Shown: one piece after another, positions 58,210 through 64,000 of the stretch
Layout: every line of letters starts with the position of its first letter
How positions within the stretch are numbered: position 1 is the first letter of the stretch
Origin: Couchioplanes azureus
GTDB taxonomy: Bacteria > Actinomycetota > Actinomycetes > Mycobacteriales > Micromonosporaceae
DNA length: 64,000 bases
Direction of reading: 5' to 3'
Assembly (NCBI RefSeq): GCF_014648355.1
Contig: NZ_BMQY01000001.1
Location: forward strand, 980,392-1,044,391
The notes under the pieces: generated by a model
Told to the model about the DNA's origin: nothing
The model's input: only the letters and a program-made list of their open reading frames with translations
Databases searched by the model: none
Translations under genes and position numbers: made by a program

Positions 58210-58494
58210 TCAGTGCTTCTGCAGATAGTCGATGAAGGCGGCCCGCAGCAGCGGCTCCTGCTCGCCGTACCCGTGGCCGGTCAGCTCCCGCCACAGCGCC
58301 ACGGCCTCGTCGATCGTGGGACCCACCGTGTGCGGCGCGCCGTCCAGGGCGGCGGCGTCGTCCGAGTCGGGCAGGTGCTTGAACACCGACCAGAAGAAGC
58401 CCAGGTCGCGACGCTCCCGTGCCCGCGCGAAGGCCCGCTCGCGCAGCTCCTCGGTCGGCAGGGCGTCCAGCTCGGCGAAGGTGGCATCGGTCAT
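58210..58494 (-). CDS. small conserved soluble protein, unknown
   Basis: A 94-aa acidic, mostly helical protein (FAELDALPTEELRERAFARA, RRDLGFFWSVFKHLPDSDDA, PTIDEAVALWRELTGHGYGE, LLRAAFIDYLQKH). It looks like a complete small domain. I recall similar actinobacterial hypotheticals but no function. ATG 58494 lies 6 nt after TATGCT, so leaderless translation is likely. Confidence 0.78.
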   Translation of the reverse strand: MTDATFAELDALPTEELRERAFARARERRDLGFFWSVFKHLPDSDDAAALDGAPHTVGPTIDEAVALWRELTGHGYGEQEPLLRAAFIDYLQKH

Positions 58495-58500
58495 GACGCC

Positions 58501-58506
58501 AGCATA
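58501..58506 (-). promoter_or_regulatory. candidate -10 (TATGCT) for a leaderless transcript
   Basis: TATGCT ends 6 nt before the ATG at 58494. Confidence 0.45.
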
Positions 58507-58627
58507 GGACCGCAAACCGGGCGCCGCGGTGCCGGTCACGCCATCAGCACCGCCGCACAGGGCCGCATCAGCCGCCGCACAGGGCCGTATCAGTCGCGGC
58601 ACGGCCGGTCAGCCGCCGCACGTCCGG

Positions 58628-59884
58628 TCAGCGCCCGCCGCCCCACGGGCCGAGGTCCCACTGCTCGGTCGAGCGGCTCTGCGCCGACGTGGTCGACGAC
58701 CAGGTCTCCGGTACGGCCGGCGACCACTCGCCGGTCTCCGGGGTGCCGTTCCAGTCCTCGTCGACGCCGGCCGGCGGCAGCGGCCGTCCGTACGTCTCCA
58801 CCAGCCGCGTCACCAGCAGGCCGGCGCCGACCGTGGCGGCGCCGATCGCGAACAGGGCGATGTCGAAGTCGCGCCGGTCGGCGTAGTCGAGGAACAGCGT
58901 CAGCCCGGCCGTCGCGAGCAGGGTGCCGAAGATGCCGCCGCGGCGGCCGTACGCGCTCGTGCCGGCCAGCAGTGCCACCCCGAAGGCGACGCCGGTCCAC
59001 TCCAGTCCGGTGCCGGGCGCGATGGGCGCCGTCGACCGGGCGGCGAGCAGGGTGCCGGCGCCGACCGCGAACGCCGACGACACGATCAGCGCGGCCACGA
59101 CCGGCAGCACCGCCGCGCCGCCGCGCCGGCCGGCCGGGTCGCCGACCGGGCGCATCCGGCCGACCATCCGCCGGATCGGCTGGACGGTGCCCAGCGCGCC
59201 GCCGATCACGGCCACCAGGGCGAAGCCGCCGAAGAGGTAGAACGCCTGGTCGGAGAGGTCGTAGGTGCGCTGGACCGGGACCGGGGCGGTGCGCAGCTGG
59301 TCGTACACGATGACGCCCAGGGCCGCGGCCAGCGAGGTGAGCCACCCCGGCACGTGCAGCACGAGCACGAGGATCGCGGCCACCAGGCCGCCGGCGGCCG
59401 CGATCACCAGCGCCGGGACCACCGCCTTGACCAGACCGTCGTCGCCGTTCTCGGCGAAGTGCAGCGCCGCGGCGAGCGCGATCGGGCCGACCGCCAGATT
59501 CGGTACGCCGGCACGCAGCGTGATCCCCGCCCCGAGGGCGAGCAGCCCGATCGCGGCACCCGAGATGAGCAGCGTGTCGAGCGCGGGGCGGCGCAGGGCG
59601 GAGGAGTCGAACCGGTAGAGGAGGAAGGCGACGGCGGCGACCGCCAGCAGCAGCACGATCTCCCAGCCGATGTGGACGCCGAGCCGGTCGCGCCCGGCGT
59701 CGCCGCGGCGGCCGGAATCGGGCAACGGCTCGGTGACCCGGGCCCCGGGGTCGTCGTCCGCCGCCGTGTCCCGGCGCCAGTCGCGGGAGTCGGTGGCCGC
59801 CGAGCCGGTCCGGTATGCCGCCGGACCGCCCGGCGTCTGCGCGTCGCCGGCGTTGCGACGGTACGGGGTCTCGTCGTAGGCCAT
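58628..59884 (-). CDS. polytopic membrane protein, ABC-permease-like fold
   Basis: A 418-aa protein. Residues 1-70 are charged and cytoplasmic. Then about nine to ten membrane helices follow (IGWEIVLLLAVAAVAFLLY, TLLISGAAIGLLALGAGITL, LVAAILVLVLHVPGWLTSLA, FGTLLATAGLTLFLDYADRR), and a hydrophilic Trp/Ser-rich tail. The stretch GITLRAGVPNLAVGPIALAA resembles ribose/branched-chain-type permeases. No binding protein or ATPase adjoins it. Its place upstream of the DUF3180-fol unit recalls Rv3604c by position only. Confidence 0.75.
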   Translation of the reverse strand: MAYDETPYRRNAGDAQTPGGPAAYRTGSAATDSRDWRRDTAADDDPGARVTEPLPDSGRRGDAGRDRLGVHIGWEIVLLLAVAAVAFLLYRFDSSALRRPALDTLLISGAAIGLLALGAGITLRAGVPNLAVGPIALAAALHFAENGDDGLVKAVVPALVIAAAGGLVAAILVLVLHVPGWLTSLAAALGVIVYDQLRTAPVPVQRTYDLSDQAFYLFGGFALVAVIGGALGTVQPIRRMVGRMRPVGDPAGRRGGAAVLPVVAALIVSSAFAVGAGTLLAARSTAPIAPGTGLEWTGVAFGVALLAGTSAYGRRGGIFGTLLATAGLTLFLDYADRRDFDIALFAIGAATVGAGLLVTRLVETYGRPLPPAGVDEDWNGTPETGEWSPAVPETWSSTTSAQSRSTEQWDLGPWGGGR

Positions 59885-59961
59885 TCTCGTCCACCTCCTC
59901 CGCCGCGGCTCAGCATACGGAAGCCAGGGGGCCCGAGTTCAAGCCTTGGGGCGAGGTCAGC

Positions 59962-60480
59962 TCAGGGATGTCCGGCGCGCCTGCCCGATTCGTCCCCGTC
60001 CTTGCGGTCCGGCTCGTCGGGCACCCGGCAGGCGCGTTCCAGCCACAGCGCCGCACCGACGAGCGCGAGCGACGCCACGACCCCGCCGATGGCGGCCGGC
60101 ACGTCGTCGGTCGCGGCCTTGGTCGGCTCGAGGGCGAGCCAGGCCAGCAGGCCGGCGGAGAACCCGGCGAAGATCGCCCCGGCCAGCGAGGACGCCTTGG
60201 CGAGGACCGCGTAGCGGGCGACCGCGAGCGGGTCGACCCGCGGCGCACCGGGCTTGTGCTCGATGCGGGCGCTGGTGTTCTGCGCCAGGACCGCCTCGGC
60301 GATCGCCAGGGTGGCCAGCACGATGATCGGCAGCCAGGGCAGCCGGGGCATCCGCGCGTAGAAGGAACTGAGCAGCAGCCAGCCGGCCGCGGCGGCGGCC
60401 AGCCCGGCGATCACCAAGGCCGAGAGGCTGGTCGGCCGCATCGACGGATCGGGCGCCGCGCCCCCGGGAACGCTACTCAC
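59962..60480 (-). CDS. DUF3180 membrane protein
   Basis: A 172-aa protein with four membrane helices (LSALVIAGLAAAAAGWLLLS, LPWLPIIVLATLAIAEAVLA, SSLAGAIFAGFSAGLLAWLA, AIGGVVASLALVGAALWLE) and a charged tail. The family (Rv3605c type) follows folK throughout actinobacteria. The GTG overlaps the folK stop (GTGA), and ATG 60441 is an alternative. Function unknown. Confidence 0.88.
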   Translation of the reverse strand: MSSVPGGAAPDPSMRPTSLSALVIAGLAAAAAGWLLLSSFYARMPRLPWLPIIVLATLAIAEAVLAQNTSARIEHKPGAPRVDPLAVARYAVLAKASSLAGAIFAGFSAGLLAWLALEPTKAATDDVPAAIGGVVASLALVGAALWLERACRVPDEPDRKDGDESGRRAGHP

Positions 60481-61004
60481 CCTGCCGACTCTAACGTCAG
60501 ATCCGGCCGGGGGGTCATCGCGTTCGCGTCGGCGGCGAGCGCCGGCAGGTTGAGCAGATCGGTCACCCATCCGTGGCCGGGAAGCTGCGCGTACGGCTGG
60601 ATGTCGAGCCACGGCTTCAGCACGAAGGCCCGCTCGTGCACGCGCGGGTGCGGCAGCGTCAGCTCCGGATCGGCGCTGACCACGGGCTCGCCGTCGTCCG
60701 ACCAGACCGCGATGACGTCCACGTCGAGCGTGCGCGGGCCGAACCGGCGCCCGGGATCGCGGACCCGCCCGGCTCCGGCCTCGAGCGCCCGGGCCTTCTC
60801 CAGCCAGGCGCGCGCGTCCGCCGCCGGGTCGACGGCCAGCACGACCGCGTTCAGGTACGGCGGCTGTGCGGTGTCACCCCACGGTGGCGTCTCGTACACC
60901 CCCGAGACGAGGACGACGCTCTCGCCCAGTCCCTCGACGGCGCCTCGCAGATGCGCGTACCGGTCGCCGAGGTTGCCGCCGATCGACAGGACGGCCCGGG
61001 TCAT
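60477..61004 (-). CDS. folK: 6-hydroxymethyl-7,8-dihydropterin pyrophosphokinase
   Basis: Folate step transferring pyrophosphate from ATP to the pterin. The 175-aa protein has AVLSIGGNLGDRYAHLRGAV, VSGVYETPPWGDTAQPPYLN, and the signature RFGPRTLDVDVIAV with the two Mg-binding Asp, then LPHPRVHERAFVLKPW. The ATG overlaps the folB stop (ATGA). Confidence 0.97.
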   Translation of the reverse strand: MTRAVLSIGGNLGDRYAHLRGAVEGLGESVVLVSGVYETPPWGDTAQPPYLNAVVLAVDPAADARAWLEKARALEAGAGRVRDPGRRFGPRTLDVDVIAVWSDDGEPVVSADPELTLPHPRVHERAFVLKPWLDIQPYAQLPGHGWVTDLLNLPALAADANAMTPRPDLTLESAG

Positions 61005-61360
61005 CGGGTACGCCGGAGGGTGACGGCCACGTCGGCGAACTCGTGCGGGATGGGCGCCTGGGGCTTGTGCACGGTGACCGTGGCCGCGGCCACCCGGTCG
61101 TCGGCCAGGCACACGGCGACGAGCCGGTCGGCCAGGGTCTCGATCAGGTTCACCGGCTCGCCGGCCACCACCTGGACGAGGCGCTCGGCCAGCTCCCCGT
61201 AGTGCACGGTGTCGTCGACGTGGTCGCTGCCGGCCGCGGGAGCCAGGTCGAGCTCCAGCTCCACGTCGACGACGAAGTCCTGGCCGTCGCGGCGTTCGAA
61301 GTCGAAGACGCCGTGATTGCCGCGTACGCGAAGCCCGCGCAGCGAGATCCGGTCGGTCAT
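61001..61360 (-). CDS. folB: dihydroneopterin aldolase
   Basis: Cleaves dihydroneopterin to hydroxymethyl-dihydropterin and glycolaldehyde. The 119-aa subunit has DRISLRGLRVRGNHGVFDFE, VDDTVHYGELAERLVQVVAG, LIETLADRLVAVCL and VTVHKPQAPIPHEFADVAVT with the catalytic Lys. It is linked to folP and folK by ATGA overlaps on both sides. Confidence 0.97.
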   Translation of the reverse strand: MTDRISLRGLRVRGNHGVFDFERRDGQDFVVDVELELDLAPAAGSDHVDDTVHYGELAERLVQVVAGEPVNLIETLADRLVAVCLADDRVAAATVTVHKPQAPIPHEFADVAVTLRRTR

Positions 61361-62271
61361 GGGTGTGTCCTCTCCAGGCGGGGGCTTCCGGTGGCCCGCC
61401 AGACGGCCAGCGCGTCCACGGTGGCGCGGACGTCGTGCACCCGCACGCCCCAGGCCCCCGCCGCCACCGCCAGGACGGACGTCGCGATCGTCGCCGACTC
61501 CCGCTGGTCCACCGGGCGCGGCTCGCCGCCGGCGTCCGCGAGCAGCCGGCCGAGGTAGGTCTTGCGCGAGGCGGCGAACAGCACCGGGTGGCCGAGGGCG
61601 GTCAGCTGGTCGAGGCGGGCGCTCAGGGCCCAGTTGTGCTCCGGCCGCTTGGCGAAGCCGAGGCCGGGGTCGAGGATCAACCGGCCGGGGTCCACCCCGG
61701 CGGCGACCGCGGCGTCCACACGTTGCCGGAGTTCGTCGCGGACCTCGGCGACGACGTCGGCGTACACGGCGAGGTCCTGCATGTGGCGGGAGTGGCCCCG
61801 CCAGTGCATCAGGATCCACGGGCAGCCGGCCTCGGCGACGACCGCGGCCATGCCGGGGTCGGCCAGGCCGCCGGAGACGTCGTTCACGATCGTGGCGCCC
61901 GCCTCCAGCGCGGCGGCGGCGACCGCGGCGCGGGTGGTGTCGACGCTGAGCGGCACGCCGGCCGCGACCAGCTCCCGGATCACCGGCAGCACCCGGGCGA
62001 TCTCGGTCGGCGCATCGACCCGATCGGCGCCCGGACGGGTGGATTCCCCGCCGATGTCGATGATGTCGGCTCCCGCACCATGCAGGGCGACGCCGTGCGC
62101 GACAGCCGCCTCCAGACCGGCGTATCGCCCGCCGTCGGAGAACGAGTCCGGCGTGACGTTCAGGACACCCATCACGACCGGGTGATCTTGATGAAGCAGC
62201 AGGTCGCCCGCGACCTGCCGGGTCGTTGCGCTACCGGTCGGCTCACTCACTCGCAGGACGGTACCGGGCAT
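61357..62271 (-). CDS. folP: dihydropteroate synthase
   Basis: Condenses the pterin diphosphate with p-aminobenzoate; the sulfonamide target. The ~304-aa protein has VVMGVLNVTPDSFSDGGRY, ADIIDIGGESTRPGADRV, VPLSVDTTRAAVAAAALEAG, IVNDVSGG, ILDPGLGFAKRPEHNWALS and ASRKTYLGRLLAD. ATG 62271 with GAAGGTGG upstream is preferred; GTG 62319 is an alternative. It heads the folP-folB-folK-DUF3180 unit. Confidence 0.96.
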   Translation of the reverse strand: MPGTVLRVSEPTGSATTRQVAGDLLLHQDHPVVMGVLNVTPDSFSDGGRYAGLEAAVAHGVALHGAGADIIDIGGESTRPGADRVDAPTEIARVLPVIRELVAAGVPLSVDTTRAAVAAAALEAGATIVNDVSGGLADPGMAAVVAEAGCPWILMHWRGHSRHMQDLAVYADVVAEVRDELRQRVDAAVAAGVDPGRLILDPGLGFAKRPEHNWALSARLDQLTALGHPVLFAASRKTYLGRLLADAGGEPRPVDQRESATIATSVLAVAAGAWGVRVHDVRATVDALAVWRATGSPRLERTHP

Positions 62272-62566
62272 ACCACCTTCGAACACATGTACGATCGGGA
62301 ATGAGTCACGTTCAATCACGCTTTTGACTTGGGTAACGAATCAGGCAGGTTGTAGGTAAGAAGTACGGCCCGTACGCTTCGGAGCTAGGCATCATTAATG
62401 AACCGAAGAGAGCAGACGGGCGTGGGTAGGACAGCAGTGCCCTCGAGCACCGACTCCGCGCACTCGACGTGGTGAGCGGGAAGTAGCACCATATGGGCGT
62501 TGCCACCAGGCTTAACAACTGCAGCGTGTCCGGCACCCTCACGCCGGGCGCCCGGGAGGTTTACCG
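62272..62566. promoter_or_regulatory. 295-bp divergent control region of folP and the right-end operon
   Basis: Less GC-rich than its surroundings. It holds TTGACT at 62324-62329 as a possible rightward -35 (the -10 is unclear, near 62349-62358), TCATTAATGA at 62391-62400 as a 10-bp palindrome, and the ribosome site GGGAGG (62556-62561) before ATG 62567. No gene seen. Confidence 0.45.
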
Positions 62567-62863
62567 ATGATCGCCACAGAGCTCGCCGCGCGGGTCGCGA
62601 CGGCAATGCACCATGGCGCCACCCTTGCCGCCCCCGAGCCCAAGGGCATCAACACCGAGGGCGTCGTCTCCTTCTTCGCCAGCAACATCGCCCCGATCCT
62701 GCTGGCCGTGCTCGGCGTCATCTTCATCGGCCGGGCCAGCCGCGGCGAGATCTCCAAGGTGCTGACCAGCAGCGCGATCGCGATCGTCGGCCTGGCCTTC
62801 ATCGCGGGCGCCGCGACCCTGTTCTTCGTCGGCGACTACCTCATCAACCTGATCTTCAGCTGA
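62567..62863 (+). CDS. small two-helix membrane protein, pilin-like (VirB2/TrbC-like layout)
   Basis: A 98-aa protein with an amphipathic head and two membrane helices (FFASNIAPILLAVLGVIFIG and SSAIAIVGLAFIAGAATLFF) separated by a short basic-acidic loop (RASRGEISK). The size and topology match VirB2/TrbC pilins of type IV secretion, although no signal cleavage site is obvious. The ribosome site GGGAGG is strong. First gene of the right-end operon, 12 bp before the next. Confidence 0.65.
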   Translation: MIATELAARVATAMHHGATLAAPEPKGINTEGVVSFFASNIAPILLAVLGVIFIGRASRGEISKVLTSSAIAIVGLAFIAGAATLFFVGDYLINLIFS

Positions 62864-62875
62864 GGCCGAGCTCCC

Positions 62876-63238
62876 ATGCGGCTGCGCACCGACGACGACA
62901 TCTACCGGGCCCGCCTGGTCTACCTGGGTCCGCCCGGATACACCCTGCCCATGCACCTTCCGTACGCGCAGTACGGGATGTTCGTCGTGCTCGTTCCGGT
63001 CTTCGTGTTCCTGCACTACCTCATCACGTGGGAATTCGACGCGTTCCCCGCGTGGGAGATCGCACTGGCCATGGTGACGACGTCCTACGTCTTCCGGCAC
63101 GTCGACCCCGACCGGCCGGCCCGGATGGTCATCCGCACCGCGCTCACCGACTGGAAGCGCACCCGCGAACCGGCCGTCGAGCAGCGAGACCCCCGACTAG
63201 TCGCCACGCGCATCCGGGTACGGGAGGAGTTGGTATGA
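62876..63238 (+). CDS. small membrane protein (PrgI/VirB3-like layout)
   Basis: A 120-aa protein with two membrane-associated hydrophobic segments (GMFVVLVPVFVFLHYLITW, AWEIALAMVTTSYVFRHV) in its middle and charged ends (RLRTDDDIYRARLVYLG; VIRTALTDWKRTREP). This layout, right after a pilin-like gene, recalls VirB3/PrgI proteins that precede a VirB4 ATPase; I infer this from order and size only. Its stop overlaps the next ATG (ATGA). Confidence 0.65.
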   Translation: MRLRTDDDIYRARLVYLGPPGYTLPMHLPYAQYGMFVVLVPVFVFLHYLITWEFDAFPAWEIALAMVTTSYVFRHVDPDRPARMVIRTALTDWKRTREPAVEQRDPRLVATRIRVREELV

Positions 63239-63285
63239 CCAGTCTCGCCCCTCCAGCCGCATGCCCGAACGGGGTCGTCGGATGA
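63235..63285 (+). CDS. 16-codon coupled mini-ORF
   Basis: ATG 63235 follows a near-ideal GGGAGGAG and encodes MTSLAPPAACPNGVVG. It overlaps the previous stop and its own stop overlaps the next ATG (63282), both by ATGA. It may serve only to hand ribosomes to the large downstream gene, which lacks a good ribosome site, or it may be the remnant of a longer N-terminus. Confidence 0.45.
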   Translation: MTSLAPPAACPNGVVG

Positions 63286-64000
63286 CCGCTTCCCCACCGC
63301 CCGGGCATCCCCGCGCGGAGTCGTCCCCGGCGGGCAGGCCGAGTAACGGTACGCGCTCGACGGACTACTCTCCGGAGGACGCCGCGCCGGAGCAGGTGCC
63401 GGGGCCGGGACACGGCGCGGTAGCCGTCTTCCAGGCCCCCCAACCGATCCGCCCACGCACCAACGGCACCCCGCCGCCGGTCGACCCGATGGACATCGAC
63501 TCGCCGTTCCTGGATCTGTTCGGCGGCACGACGCCGCGGCAGTCCCCGCCGGTCGAGCCGCCGCCGGACGACCCGGACGCCGACTTCGACTTCGGCTTCG
63601 ACTTCGACTTCGACGGCGAAGACGCCCGCCGCTCCACCCCTCCGCCGCCGGAGGCCCACCCGGCCCCGGCCGGACCTCTTTCCGCCGAGCCGGTCTCGGC
63701 CCAGCCGGTCTCCGCTCAGCCGGTCTCCGCGCAGCCGGTCTCCGCGCAGCCGGTCTCGGCCCAGCCGGTGTCCGCGCAGCCGGTGTCCGCTCAGCCGGTG
63801 TCCGCTCAGCCGGTGTCCGCTCAGCCGGTGTCCGCTCAGCCGGTGTCCGCTCAGCCGGTGTCCGCTCAGCCGGTGTCCGCGCAGCCGGTGTCCGCGCAGC
63901 CGGCCTCGGGACCACCCGCGGACGACCCGGTCTCCGGGCCGGCCGCTCCGAGCTCGGGACCGGCCGCCGACGATCTCGAACCAGTCACCGGGCCGTCTGC
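63282..64000 (+). CDS. proline-rich repeat protein, truncated by window edge
   Basis: The frame from ATG 63282 stays open for 239 codons to the end. Residues 1-133 are Pro/Ser/Gly-rich with an acidic Phe-Asp patch (DADFDFGFDFDFDGEDARR). Residues ~134-208 are about 15 copies of the pentapeptide SAQPV. Beyond that Pro/Gly/Ser-rich sequence continues. It looks like the disordered N-terminal part of a larger protein, perhaps the ATPase or coupling component of the operon. Coupled to the mini-ORF by an ATGA overlap. Confidence 0.7.
   Translation, partial: MTASPPPGHPRAESSPAGRPSNGTRSTDYSPEDAAPEQVPGPGHGAVAVFQAPQPIRPRTNGTPPPVDPMDIDSPFLDLFGGTTPRQSPPVEPPPDDPDADFDFGFDFDFDGEDARRSTPPPPEAHPAPAGPLSAEPVSAQPVSAQPVSAQPVSAQPVSAQPVSAQPVSAQPVSAQPVSAQPVSAQPVSAQPVSAQPVSAQPVSAQPASGPPADDPVSGPAAPSSGPAADDLEPVTGPS
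63681..63905 (+). repeat. 15-bp tandem repeat, 15 copies, coding SAQPV
   Basis: Fifteen units, each TCC/TCG-GCN-CAG-CCG-GTC/GTG, from 63681 to 63905. The first encodes SAEPV and the last SAQPA. Units 8-13 are identical at the nucleotide level, which points to recent expansion. Confidence 0.95.

Overview
The window is very GC-rich DNA from a filamentous actinomycete, most likely Micromonosporaceae and probably Actinoplanes or a close relative. Evidence: actinobacterial families (CarD, Lsr2, BTAD-type regulator, DUF2510, septum-formation lipoprotein), many GTG starts, many TANNNT hexamers 6-8 nt upstream of start codons, and a type III PKS / methyltransferase / acyl-CoA-dehydrogenase-like / UbiA cluster that, from memory, resembles the agq cluster of Actinoplanes missouriensis. 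All assignments come from reading the sequence; no search was run.

The backbone is a core locus whose order I recognise from Mycobacterium tuberculosis (roughly Rv3579c-Rv3608c): rlmB-cysS (698-3231), ispF-ispD-carD (23907-25660), LpqE-like lipoprotein-radA-disA (30773-34315), an Rv3587c-like protein, mutY, clpC-lsr2 (38124-41539), coaX, panD-panC-DUF2520 (47764-49915), and DUF3180-folK-folB-folP (59962-62271). nadC-nadB lies between coaX and panD.

Accessory blocks interrupt it. 3.3-23.8 kb: secreted subtilase, class II fumarase beside a SARP/AfsR-type regulator, class I fumarase, two PQQ-like propellers, Lrp regulator, an RDD / DUF2510-RDD / aminotransferase operon, two ROK proteins, a TPR membrane protein. 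26.8-30.7 kb: the phenolic-lipid cluster. 50.0-52.2 kb: a MidA/NDUFAF7-type methyltransferase followed by an orphan NuoD. 53.8-57.4 kb: an osmoprotectant ABC importer whose binding protein appears circularly permuted. The right edge (62.6-64.0 kb) opens an operon of small membrane proteins reminiscent of conjugation/type IV secretion, ending in a truncated protein with about 15 SAQPV repeats.

Non-coding features: several GC-rich minisatellites between genes (23, 26, 38 and 38-39 bp units), perfect-stem terminators at convergent ends, DnaA-box-like clusters at 3295-3315 and 40883-41002, a 1.27-kb gene-free stretch upstream of lsr2, and a 21-bp hairpin that buries the ispD start codon. I saw no rRNA, tRNA, insertion sequence or CRISPR array.
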